64,000 bases of DNA from Elizabethkingia sp. YR214 (GTDB lineage: Bacteria > Bacteroidota > Bacteroidia > Flavobacteriales > Weeksellaceae), in assembly GCF_003058195.1 (NCBI RefSeq), contig NZ_QBUH01000011.1:1-64000 (forward strand). The letters are read 5' to 3'. A program made the position numbers and the translations under genes. Below, piece by piece: positions 1-8,973 of the stretch (position 1 is its first letter; the number at the start of each line of letters is the position of its first letter). The notes under the pieces were generated by a model. The model saw only the letters and a list, made by a program, of their open reading frames with translations. It was not told the DNA's origin and made no database searches.

Positions 1-90
1 TGTGTCTCTGTGAATCTTGTCTTTTTCATCTTTTACAGTTTAAAATTAATAAATTTCTCTATTTTTAAACTGTCTGGTTTTTAGGGACAC

Positions 91-525
91 TTACAATTTA
101 TCCCGTAATTCGGAATCAGTGCACTGGATGATTTGCTTCTCGATCAATCCTTTTTTTTCTATAATCTGTAACCATGGCGGTGTCATTACACTGTAGGAAA
201 CAATCTGTGCCCTGTAATATTTGTTAAGGTCTTTTTCCATCCTTAACCCAAACGGGGTAGAGGAAAGGATAAACGCATAGAAAAATAACCCCATTGGAGC
301 CATACTCAGGATAAGTGCAAGTACTATAGCTCCTAAAAATAATTTGGCCAGTATATTTTTCCAAAAGACTATAATAACTGTAATACTTCCCAGAAACCAT
401 AACCAGAAAAGAATAATATCTGCATAATAACCCCGCAAGCTTATTTTATAAAGAGCATAGACCATAATGTCCGTTACCAGAAGTAGAGAAAGAATAAAAT
501 AAATGATTAACAGTTTCTTTTTCAT
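91..525 (-). CDS. Hypothetical multi-pass membrane protein
   Basis: Unrecognised 144-residue protein. It opens with a hydrophobic segment at about residues 4-27, and two or three more membrane segments fall between about residues 33 and 90. A polar tail with several Tyr, Lys and Glu residues probably faces the cytoplasm. It is the last gene of a leftward run of four closely spaced genes (2394 down to 91), separated by 7 bases from its upstream neighbour, which suggests co-transcription. No catalytic motif is visible. The gene call is fairly safe because of the spacing and the coherent hydrophobicity; the function is unknown. Confidence 0.7.
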   Translation of the reverse strand: MKKKLLIIYFILSLLLVTDIMVYALYKISLRGYYADIILFWLWFLGSITVIIVFWKNILAKLFLGAIVLALILSMAPMGLFFYAFILSSTPFGLRMEKDLNKYYRAQIVSYSVMTPPWLQIIEKKGLIEKQIIQCTDSELRDKL

Positions 526-532
526 GAGGTAA

Positions 533-811
533 TCAGGCTTTATTTTTGTGCTTTTTGTATATAATATGCAATATCATAGCAGCGATAAATATCCCGATCA
601 GCCAGCAGCCAATGAATTGAAAGAATACCAGTGTAAATTCTGCTGTATCACCTATGCAGTCTATTGTATAACCCCATATTGTGGTAGCTTCTTCTCCCTC
701 ATAAGCATTTTTGCATGCATAATATTCCGGCAAAACCAGTAAAAAGTCAAAAGCCAGCAATATTACTCCTATTATAAAAAGTATATTTCTAAGAATTCTA
801 AGAATTTTCAA
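533..811 (-). CDS. Small hypothetical membrane protein with two TM segments
   Basis: Unrecognised 92-residue protein with a membrane segment at about residues 8-28 and a second at about 60-84. Between them is an acidic loop carrying two cysteines, and a Lys-rich tail follows. The charge pattern suggests both ends lie in the cytoplasm and the loop in the periplasm. It lies 7 bases upstream of the next gene in the same leftward run and 28 bases after the preceding one, so it is probably part of a four-gene unit. The function cannot be told from sequence. Confidence 0.65.
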   Translation of the reverse strand: MKILRILRNILFIIGVILLAFDFLLVLPEYYACKNAYEGEEATTIWGYTIDCIGDTAEFTLVFFQFIGCWLIGIFIAAMILHIIYKKHKNKA

Positions 812-839
812 GGGTTGTACTATTCAGGTATAGTATATC

Positions 840-1508
840 TTACTGGGCACTATATTTTTTGCGCAATGCATAGTCGAAAGGAATCTGCATAGAAAGATCT
901 TTTGCTTCCCATCTGGAACCTTCCGAAGTCTGGTAAAAATCGTAAGAATTTTTAAGAAAATTTTTACCATCAGGAGCTTCCTGCCAGTCTTTTTTATCAC
1001 GGTTATAAAGAAGTATCATGCAGCTTACACAATTGAAATTTCCTTCAGTATTAGAATTTACATAACATTTGCCCACTTTTATATTGAGCTTCTGGTTGAT
1101 AATAACATCTGTTAACTGGTCTCTTGTAAACCTAATTAACGCGGATTGGGAATCCTCGTCATCAGGCTTGTTTTTTGCGACAATTAGATTTTCGAATTTA
1201 GCTTTTTTTATCTTTTCTATTTCTTGAGCTTTTACAGCAGGTGTTGCAAAATTAGTATCTACAGGATAGATATCATCCTCCTGTTGTGCCTGTACCACTT
1301 CGGTTACATAATTGGCAGGAACAGGTTTTTCGGCTAATAATTTTTGATTTATTTCGTAATTCTCCCAGTCGGCTTTAGAATAGGTTACATACTGCTGGAT
1401 TTTATACAGTAAGCTTTCGTTGGGGGAAACTTTTATAAAGTTGGCTGCCACTAAGAATATTCCGGACAGAATAATTACAGAAACAATAATTTTTAGCGTT
1501 TTTTTCAT
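840..1508 (-). CDS. Hypothetical membrane-anchored protein
   Basis: I place the start at the ATG with end 1508 (MKKTLKIIVS...) rather than at a longer frame that would overlap the upstream gene. This gives 222 residues: one N-terminal signal anchor at about residues 3-22, then a soluble and probably periplasmic domain. Three cysteines (one C...CVSC-like cluster) lie at about two-thirds of the length, followed by an aromatic-rich C-terminus. No family was recognised. It sits between the YwqK-like gene and two small membrane proteins in one leftward run. Confidence 0.65.
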   Translation of the reverse strand: MKKTLKIIVSVIILSGIFLVAANFIKVSPNESLLYKIQQYVTYSKADWENYEINQKLLAEKPVPANYVTEVVQAQQEDDIYPVDTNFATPAVKAQEIEKIKKAKFENLIVAKNKPDDEDSQSALIRFTRDQLTDVIINQKLNIKVGKCYVNSNTEGNFNCVSCMILLYNRDKKDWQEAPDGKNFLKNSYDFYQTSEGSRWEAKDLSMQIPFDYALRKKYSAQ

Positions 1509-1539
1509 AAAGACTTGTTGTAGTATAATATTGGATTTT

Positions 1540-2394
1540 TTATTCAGCAGAGTTGGCTTTCTCTGCACCGGTTTCGGACAAAGGTTTTTTACTTATTTGT
1601 TTCCCGGATTTGTCATAGGTAGATAGCCATAACTCCCCGTTAACACTAGTTACGACTTCTTTTTTCTGAACTTGTCCATTTTCATAATAGTCTTTTACCT
1701 CATTTCCTTCTTTGTTTTTATAAGAACTGGTACTAAGCTTCCCTTTGTAGTAACGGTCGTCATAACGGATATTATTCTTTGTATACTGTTTGTTTTCAGG
1801 GGTTCCGTCTTCATTATAACTTTCGAAGAGGTTTACTCCGGTAACTTCTTTTTTATTTCCATTGGGATAAAAAGAGGTATAACTTACAGTGATATCATTT
1901 TCAATTCCGGTCAATGTGCCATTTTCAGAATATTGTTTTGAAATACCACGGCCGAAATATTTGTTTTTATCCAAAGATACCCAGCCTTCATATTTCAGAG
2001 CTTTATTAGGATGGTAGCCTTTGAAATATGCTTTTTCTTTATCTCTGCGGGCATCGAGTGCTAAGTTGGTGTCATTATACATATTGTAAGCAGTAATATG
2101 TGAATTTTCAATTGTAAAATTAAATTTTACCTGTTCTTCAGTTTCTGTTACAGTACCATTGATCAGACCTTTTTTGATGCTAATATTAGCCTTTTGTTTG
2201 CTGTTATCAATACTGTAATGTCCATCCGTTAAAGCTATTGTCCTCTTATCAGAATCTTTTAAAGTCACTGTATTTATAAATACATTTCCGGTATCTCCGG
2301 AGGTTGGAAGATCTATTTTGATGTTTTCCAGCTTCTGCTGGGCAAAAGCAACATTAGCAGTCAGTATACATAGAGTGAATAATCCTGTTTTCAT
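1540..2394 (-). CDS. Secreted MORN-variant / YwqK-type repeat protein
   Basis: A 284-residue protein with a clear signal peptide (about residues 1-18, ending in an AFAQQ-type cleavage site). The body holds repeated Tyr-x2-Asn-Gly-x4-x-E/T motifs (YPNGNKKEVTG, YSENGTLTG, YYENGQVQKKE), the pattern of the MORN-variant repeats in the YwqK family. In Bacteroidota such proteins are usually annotated as toxin-antitoxin YwqK-like, but the fold is a general beta-repeat and no toxic activity should be inferred. It is the first gene of the leftward unit that continues to position 91. Confidence 0.75.
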   Translation of the reverse strand: MKTGLFTLCILTANVAFAQQKLENIKIDLPTSGDTGNVFINTVTLKDSDKRTIALTDGHYSIDNSKQKANISIKKGLINGTVTETEEQVKFNFTIENSHITAYNMYNDTNLALDARRDKEKAYFKGYHPNKALKYEGWVSLDKNKYFGRGISKQYSENGTLTGIENDITVSYTSFYPNGNKKEVTGVNLFESYNEDGTPENKQYTKNNIRYDDRYYKGKLSTSSYKNKEGNEVKDYYENGQVQKKEVVTSVNGELWLSTYDKSGKQISKKPLSETGAEKANSAE

Positions 2395-2452
2395 TTGTTT
2401 ATTTTTATTTACGGATAAATATAATTATTTTATTTGAGGGGGTGATTTAAAA

Positions 2453-2672
2453 GATTGGATTGATAGAGCTGTAAATTCAGGAGTTAAAGAAATTTATCAT
2501 TTTGCTAAAAGCCAGTGCAGAATATGATTCCATAGAAAATACAATCAGCCTACCTTGGAGTAATGGCCCAGTGGAAGGATTTGTTAATAAGCTTAAAATA
2601 ATAAAAAGACAAATGTATGGTAAAGCAAATTTTGAATTGTTGAGGAAACGGATGATACTAAATACTAATTAA
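2453..2672 (+). pseudogene. ISL3-family transposase remnant (C-terminal end)
   Basis: Translation gives a decayed tail: WIDRAVNSGVKEIYHFAK, a frame break near 2515, then LPWSNGPVEGFVNKLKIIK...MYGKANFELLRKRMIL and a stop at 2670-2672. The S-N-G-x-x-E-G-x-N-x-K-x-K-x-x-K-R-x-x-Y-G block and the following NFELLRKR are typical of the end of ISL3-family DDE transposases. The N-terminal two thirds are missing and the frame is broken, so the element is dead. It lies just upstream of another pseudogene. Confidence 0.75.
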
Positions 2673-2813
2673 CCACCAAAAGTGAGGAAGAACCAATTTC
2701 TATAAATTCTATACATATAGCATGCTATACATTGCTACTACATATTTACAAATTATGAAAAATGCTGTTAATTTGGTTTGGAAATTGTTATTATTCATAA
2801 AAAATACATTCCT

Positions 2814-3724
2814 ATGATGAAACTAAGTAATTTACCTAAATTGTTAGTATTTTTAATAATAACTGTTGTATCAATTTTTAATTCTTGTGCTAGCAAGATT
2901 GGTCAAGAAAAAATTATTTTTCAAGATAACAATGATGACAAATAAGTTAGAGGTTCTATTGTAGCCTATAATATATACAAGAATAATATTTATCTGGATA
3001 AGACTTTTCCAATGCCAGATGATACCTCAGCCTATATAAAAAAAGAAATTTGGGAGAAAGAACAAAAAGCCATTGATGACCATAAGAAAAGATTTAAGTT
3101 ATTTACAGACCTTATTCCTACAGAATATCGAAAAGAAATAACACGTCTCACAATTTTTTATCCGGAACAAGGATCCGATGTGTATGCCTATATGGGTGAC
3201 CGCAAAGAAAATTCATTAAGTCAATTTTCTTTAGGGCTTTCTTATAATCCAAAACCAGTTAAGAGTAATAAAGTCAATACATTAGTTATGATTATACCAC
3301 CTATTCTATGATTCATGAATTTGGGCATTATATAACAAAAAATAAAACACAGTTGTATTTAAGCTATCTTCCTGAAAGTGATAATTATGTAAGTGGTTAT
3401 AAAGAAAGCTCATTTATTAAGCAAATGGTGAATATTTCTTGGAAGAAGATTCCATTAGAATTAGCAACGTCTATGAATCCAAGTAAAATTTTTAATGCCT
3501 TACCAGGAGAGTTTGTAAGTGTTTATGCCTGTTCATCAATTGATGAAGATGGAGCTGAAACCTTTACTCATGTTGTGCTATTAAATTATAAGCCTGAAGC
3601 TGTAGATGGGAAGAGTAAAAAAATACTTCTTTTCTATAAAAATCCGGAGATGGTAAAATTAAGATCCGGAATTAGACAAAATTTACAAAAACTAGGGATT
3701 ACACCAGATAAGCCTAATATGTAG
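2814..3724 (+). pseudogene. Broken HEFGH zinc-metallopeptidase-like lipoprotein
   Basis: The gene starts MMKLSNLPK with a lipobox ending ...FNSC, so it was a lipoprotein. An in-frame TAA at 2943-2945 replaces a GAA seen in the intact paralogue at 63147. A one-base loss near 3287 (TTAGTTATG against TTAGGTTATG) then shifts the frame before the zinc site M-I-H-E-F-G-H (from 3308). The C-terminal part is otherwise well conserved, including D-E-D-G-A-E-T-F, the likely third zinc ligand region. Two independent lesions plus an intact relative in the same window make this a pseudogene rather than two small genes. Confidence 0.85.
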
Positions 3725-3968
3725 TTTGAATAACTAGATGAAAAAGTGACCTATTCGATGGTCTGCTTAATAAGAGAATAACAATCCAAAATGTACTTAA
3801 TTACTTGCGTATTGTATCGTTTGTAACTCAAGGCTCTTTTGCCAGCATTATCTAATCTTTGATTTCAATCTTCTTAGAAAGATTTATAACTTTTTCTAAT
3901 GTAAACAAAGGGAATACTGTAATGATTACTATTTAACAAATGATAAATTTTATCTTGTTTATTCTTGA

Positions 3969-3976
3969 TAATTTTG
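3969..3976 (+). promoter_or_regulatory. Bacteroidota -7 box TAATTTTG for the antiporter gene
   Basis: A perfect TAnnTTTG box lies 22 bases before the ATG at 3998. It falls inside the longer possible reading frame starting at 3965, so it argues for the start at 3998. Confidence 0.6.
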
Positions 3977-3997
3977 CACCGTTTTAAAGTACCAAAT

Positions 3998-5185
3998 ATG
4001 TCAAATCAGATTACAAACAAATCTTTATCCTTAGCAAAAATAATCCCTGTAAGCGTTAGGATCCGCTTAGCAGCTGCGTGGTTAATTACAATTGGATTTA
4101 TTGTTTTTGGACATTCATTTCTAAATGATGCCATGTCATCAACCATTGCTGCACTTGCTTTCTTTATCCTATTATTTACTATCGTTGGAGCTGCATTTGG
4201 TGTTGTAAAAGAAGCGGATAAACTTGCTGAAAAATTGGGAGAACCTTATGGGACACTTATTCTAACATTGTCCATCGTTTCAATTGAGGTGATTTTGATT
4301 TCTGCAGTGATACTTGGCCCCGGAGAAAATCCAACCATTGGTAAGGATTCTATTTTTTCAGTGATGATGATAATTATGAATCTTGTTATTGGATTATGTA
4401 TTTTATTTGGTGGGCTGAAATTTGGAGAACAGGAATACAATGCTCAAGGAACAATCTCTTATTTGGGAATGATAATTATGCTTGGTGGCCTCGGAATGAT
4501 ATTGCCTAATTTCATTGAAGGCGAAGGTGGTGGAATGTTTAGTGGTACACAAGCTATTGTCCTTTCATCATTAATTATTATTTTATATGGCATATTTCTG
4601 GTTCTACAAATGAAAGGCTACAAACATCTTTATATGCAACCCAGGTCAGGTAGTATGGAAATTCCTTTTGAAGAAAGATTATCTGTAAATGAAGGAGGAG
4701 ATGGTCATCATGTGAATAATGAAGGTAATAAAAAAGAGCTATGGATTCGTTCTCTTATTTTGATACTAATGATCTTACCTATTGTATTGCTTTCTCATAA
4801 TATGGCGGTGGTTGTGGATTTTGGTATCAAAGCAGCCAATTTACCACCATTACTGGGGGGGGTACTGATTGCATTTATTGTATTTACACCAGAATCAATA
4901 ACTGCTGTAAAAGCAGCATTAAATAATGAATTTCAACGGGCCATAAATCTTTGCCATGGTGCTTTTGTCTCCACAGTAGGTCTTACCATTCCATCTATCT
5001 TGATCATTGGGCTGATAATGGGAAAAACGGTATTGTTTGGCATGTCTCCCACAGAAACTATTCTTTTTATCATCACACTGCTTTTAAGTGTAATGACATT
5101 CCTGGGAAAGCGTACCACGCCAATGGTGGGAGTTATGCACCTCGTGCTGTTTGCTGTATTCATCATGTTGATTTTTAATCCTTAA
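3998..5185 (+). CDS. chaA: Ca2+/H+ (or Na+/H+) antiporter, ChaA family
   Basis: Inner-membrane cation/proton antiporter of 395 residues with about eleven membrane segments, the usual size for ChaA. Two sodium/calcium exchanger repeats are visible. The first carries GEPYGTLILTLSIVSIEV with the conserved acidic residue at about residue 90. The second carries the FTPESITAVKAALNNEFQRA block and the following HGA...T segment at about 300-325. A hydrophilic loop rich in Gly, Glu and His (about 225-245) separates the halves. The start at 3998 is preferred because the -7 promoter box lies at 3969. The gene stands alone. It probably extrudes calcium or sodium in exchange for protons; the exact ion cannot be read from sequence. 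Confidence 0.88.
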   Translation: MSNQITNKSLSLAKIIPVSVRIRLAAAWLITIGFIVFGHSFLNDAMSSTIAALAFFILLFTIVGAAFGVVKEADKLAEKLGEPYGTLILTLSIVSIEVILISAVILGPGENPTIGKDSIFSVMMIIMNLVIGLCILFGGLKFGEQEYNAQGTISYLGMIIMLGGLGMILPNFIEGEGGGMFSGTQAIVLSSLIIILYGIFLVLQMKGYKHLYMQPRSGSMEIPFEERLSVNEGGDGHHVNNEGNKKELWIRSLILILMILPIVLLSHNMAVVVDFGIKAANLPPLLGGVLIAFIVFTPESITAVKAALNNEFQRAINLCHGAFVSTVGLTIPSILIIGLIMGKTVLFGMSPTETILFIITLLLSVMTFLGKRTTPMVGVMHLVLFAVFIMLIFNP

Positions 5186-5566
5186 AGTAATTAAAAGCTT
5201 TAAACATAAAAATGTTGGATACATAGTGTGGTCACTTGGTTCTTATGTGAAAGCCTTTAGATACTGTTTTCATAATTCTTTACCATACTACAGATGATTC
5301 TCCCTGTGTACAAAACAGAATACGTGAACAAGCACCATTTAAAAACTCAAAAATAATGTTAAAATAGACAGATGAACTATTCTATGTCTTCTTATGATTC
5401 TTGTTCAGATCATATCTGCATACAAAAAGTTATGTAGAAATATTAAATACTGGTTAATCAGATAATTTCATTGAAACCGGATGTTGAAATCATAATTCAT
5501 TTAATGAATAGACCTGATAATGTCAGAATTAATAATGAAATTGATATTAAAAAACATAAAATACTA

Positions 5567-6841
5567 ATGAATAAAAAAATTGTAATTATTGGAGGAGGGT
5601 TTGCCGGGCTTAACTTCATAAAAAATAGTAAAAGTAAGGATTATCATATTACACTTGTAGACAGGAATAATTATACTTTTTTTCCACCCCTTTTATATCA
5701 GGTTGCTACAAGCTTTTTAGAGCCTTCCAGTATAAGTTATCCATTTAGAAAAATGCTGAGAAAAAAAAACAATGTAAACTTTAAGCTGGGTGAAATTGTA
5801 AGAATAATTCCTGAAAGAAAGCAAATCATATTGACGACAGGAGAACTAGATTATGATTATCTTATATTGGCAACAGGAACGGAAACTAATTATTTCGGAA
5901 TAGAAAATGTTCGTAAAAAAGCTATACCAATGAAAACGGTTAATGATTCTTTGGAAATGCGGAATCATCTATTGAAACAACTTGAACATGCAACAATGTT
6001 TGTTGATAATCATGAAATTTTAAGAAAAAAACTAAATATTGTTGTAGCTGGTGGGGGACCTACTGGTGTTGAAATTTCAGGTATGCTGGCTGAGATGCAA
6101 ACCATATTTCGGAAGGACTATCCTGAATTTAATGCAGTGAAACTACAAAGTTCTATCTATTTGGTGGATGGAGCGGCTCAATTATTATCGCCTATGAGTA
6201 AAAAATCACAGGAGAATACCTTTAAGGCTTTAGAAAAAATGGGAGTAAAGATTATTCTTAATGCTCAAGTTCTTAATTATGAAAATGATAAAGTCGTATT
6301 AAGTAATGGCGAAGTCATTGAAACTGAAAATCTAATATGGGCAGCAGGTATTACTTCACAAATCTTTGTGGGATTGCCTGAGAACTGTTATGGAAAAGGT
6401 AAAAGATTATTAGTAGATACCTATAATAAAATTGAGGTACTTGCTGATATCTATGCTATAGGGGATACATGTATACAGATGGCGGATTCTAATTTCCCCT
6501 TGGGACATCCACAAGTTGCGCAAGTAGCATTACAGCAAGGAAAAACGCTTGCTAGAAATTTAGATAATCTATTAGAAAAAAAGCCTCTTTCTCCATTTAT
6601 ATATAAAGACAAAGGTTCAATGGCAATTATTAGCCATAACAAAGCTGTAGTTGATCTTCCTGGAGGAGTTCATTTTAAAGGAACTATTGCCTGGTTGATT
6701 TGGTTATTTATTCACCTGATGTCACTTGTTCATTATAGAAATAGAATTACCACACTATATAACTGGGTAGTTGCTTATTTTACAAAAGATCAGGCTCTAA
6801 GAATGATTATTAGGCCAAAGAATCTCAATTTTAAGAGTTGA
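5567..6841 (+). CDS. ndh: Type II NADH:quinone oxidoreductase (NDH-2)
   Basis: A 424-residue flavoprotein that passes electrons from NADH to quinone without pumping protons, attached to the cytoplasmic membrane. The start ATG at 5567 is chosen because the FAD-binding GGGFAG glycine loop then falls at residues 8-13, as usual. The second dinucleotide motif (VAGGGPTGVE) is at about residue 165-175 and the FAD-contact AIGDTC at about 300. A hydrophobic C-terminal stretch near 375-400, ending H-L-x-x-L-V-H-Y-R-N-R, matches the membrane/quinone element of NDH-2 enzymes. It is monocistronic by spacing. The substrate assignment rests on the family. Confidence 0.88.
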   Translation: MNKKIVIIGGGFAGLNFIKNSKSKDYHITLVDRNNYTFFPPLLYQVATSFLEPSSISYPFRKMLRKKNNVNFKLGEIVRIIPERKQIILTTGELDYDYLILATGTETNYFGIENVRKKAIPMKTVNDSLEMRNHLLKQLEHATMFVDNHEILRKKLNIVVAGGGPTGVEISGMLAEMQTIFRKDYPEFNAVKLQSSIYLVDGAAQLLSPMSKKSQENTFKALEKMGVKIILNAQVLNYENDKVVLSNGEVIETENLIWAAGITSQIFVGLPENCYGKGKRLLVDTYNKIEVLADIYAIGDTCIQMADSNFPLGHPQVAQVALQQGKTLARNLDNLLEKKPLSPFIYKDKGSMAIISHNKAVVDLPGGVHFKGTIAWLIWLFIHLMSLVHYRNRITTLYNWVVAYFTKDQALRMIIRPKNLNFKS

Positions 6842-6989
6842 TATTTTGGATAATTTTATATTGGTCCGTATTCAGATAGCCATTTCTCTAGACTTTTTTT
6901 AATACTAAGTAAAGCTTCATTTATTATGAGGTATTTATTCGTTTATTTTCACATCTCTATTGGTTGATACTTTTAAGCCTATATAAGTT

Positions 6990-7943
6990 ATCCAGAGAGC
7001 GAGGTACCAATGACTTAGGTATATGGTTATCTCCGTATCCCGATACAACAGAGGTTAATTATTTAAAAGATCTCGTTGGTCAGTATAAACATTACCTGCG
7101 TTTTAATAGTATATAACAACAGCTTGAAATGGATACTATTATTGAAATCCGAGATTGTATTTTCCTTATTTCATAAATGGTGAACTCCGCTATGTAGGCA
7201 ATTTTGAAGGTCCACCTACTTTTAGAGATAAAGAAGGTAATATTTTAGAAGGTTAGCATTAAGTATGATGGAATATGCTCAATATATACTTGATAAAACT
7301 TGTGAACATTTAGAAAGGATCAATTACACTTTTGCTAAGAATGAGACTACTCTAGAATATATTGCGATTCTACAATCATCTCTTCTCACGAGAATTTTGC
7401 TTATTGGTTAAATGAAGATTTGCACCAGCTTGCCCTTCCTTTCCTTAAAGCTTATATTCCATCTCAGAAAAAAAAGTAAATCCTACTCTTTATCGGAATT
7501 TCGAATTTTCCATACCAAAAATTGCAGATCTCATCGATAAAAGGCTTACTGAATTAGACTTGGAAGAATTTACCATTAAAACTTTCTTATTAAACAGGAA
7601 TATTTCTGGAGTACCGTTTGAAAAAGAAATTCCTGAAAAACAAAGTAAAGAAGATGTTAAAAATAGTCATGTTGCCAAAATTAAGGTTAATGGCTCTTTG
7701 CAAGCGCTAGGTTTCATTTTTACTGAACTTATTGAAAAAGGATATATAGATCCAATTCGAAAAACCGGAAAAATTAATGTTCAAGGTACAGCATAGTTTT
7801 TACTCGATCATTTCGAGTTTACAAAAGATATGGAACAACCTTCTTTAGAAAGTTTACGACAATCACTTTTTAGTCAGAATAAATTTAGCATGGATAAACA
7901 AAATTTGTTTAAGATTCCTGGACCTAACCAAATTGAAAAATAA
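6990..7943 (+). pseudogene. Decayed gene of unknown family
   Basis: No intact gene is present, but long coding stretches follow one another in shifting frames. One runs LSRERGTNDLGIWLSPYPD...GQYKHYLRFNS, then PYFINGELRYVGNFEG, then MMEYAQYILDKTCEHLERINY, then a helical stretch ending in a run of eight A at about 7472 where a base seems to be lost. The open frame continues through 7560-7793, meets an in-frame TAG at 7794-7796, and runs on to a TAA at 7941-7943. The last part (IDPIRKTGKINVQG...FLLDHFEF) looks like a small helical domain. I do not recognise the family. At least three lesions make it a pseudogene. Confidence 0.55.
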
Positions 7944-8223
7944 CTCCTTTTTATCATTTCCAAATATCAATCAATTCCATAAATCTATTGCAATAATATA
8001 TTTTAATAGATATTATCCTTAACGTGTTTTATATCCCCATTCCGTGGGCTAACCTTACGTATCTATTTTGTCGTTAAACATAAAAGTCCCGGCTTTTTCC
8101 TCCGGTAGGATCGGTGTAGGACATGCTTTTTTTTCTCGTTGCTGTTTTTTAACATAAACTTATTATTGTCAGCAAATCAACGTTGAGATGCATGAATTAT
8201 AAACTAACTAAATTACTTAAAAC

Positions 8224-8943
8224 ATGGAAAAAAAAAATTGCAGGGTATTTCTGTACCTTTGCCTGGTTCTCCTAGGAACAGATTCATTTGCCCAGAACAG
8301 ATTCAAGATTGGTTTAGATGCAGGCTATACCCATACAGTGATGCATGCCAATCTTTCTAATCGAATAGATTCTCAGTACAAAGGTCGCTATGGTTTTGGA
8401 GCTAATCTCTCTGGAGAATATATGATCTGGAACTCGCTTTTTGTTTCTACAGGCGTATCATTTCTTCAGAAGAATTATAGTTATAACAGAACAGGAAGCC
8501 GTTCTGAAGGATATACTAACTACACGAATAATTTTCTGGCGTTCCCTTTAATGATCGGTACTTATGTGCTAAACAATCCCCATGAAAATACAGGCGTATG
8601 GATCAAGCTTGCAGGAGGGATGTTCACAGAATACTGGTTGAGCCAAAAGTACGATGGACAATATCCGGTTTTTACGGAATTACAATGGGATAACAATTTT
8701 CCTTATACCAAAGTATCAGGTACCTATGATTTCAAAAAGAATGAAAACCAGTATAAGCGTTTTGGTTATGGACTCCAAGGGCAGGCTCAACTGGGATATT
8801 CCTTTAAAAAGTTTGATGTATACAGTGCTTTTAATTATCAATATGGTTTATCTGATATTAACAAAACTGAACAGGAGAAAAGCAGTAAGGAGTATAGCCG
8901 GTCTTATATGATTTCTCTAGGTGCCTCTTATAAATTTGATTAA
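8224..8943 (+). CDS. Outer-membrane beta-barrel protein (PorT-like)
   Basis: A 239-residue protein with a signal peptide (about residues 1-23, cleavage after SFA). The body has alternating aromatic and polar residues typical of amphipathic beta strands, and the last strand ends ...MISLGASYKFD, a usual outer-membrane barrel closing strand. Size and pattern fit the small 8-strand outer-membrane beta-barrel family common in Bacteroidota. The S41 peptidase lipoprotein starts 30 bases downstream, so the two are probably one unit ending at the terminator near 10779. No ligand can be named. Confidence 0.8.
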   Translation: MEKKNCRVFLYLCLVLLGTDSFAQNRFKIGLDAGYTHTVMHANLSNRIDSQYKGRYGFGANLSGEYMIWNSLFVSTGVSFLQKNYSYNRTGSRSEGYTNYTNNFLAFPLMIGTYVLNNPHENTGVWIKLAGGMFTEYWLSQKYDGQYPVFTELQWDNNFPYTKVSGTYDFKKNENQYKRFGYGLQGQAQLGYSFKKFDVYSAFNYQYGLSDINKTEQEKSSKEYSRSYMISLGASYKFD

Positions 8944-8973
8944 TATCTGTTTAACACAAAAAAATATTTTGAA

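Noticed and set aside
7560-7796. Separate 78-residue gene
   Set aside because: Starts at a TTG inside a longer open frame and continues in frame past a TAG to 7943, so it is a part of a decayed gene.
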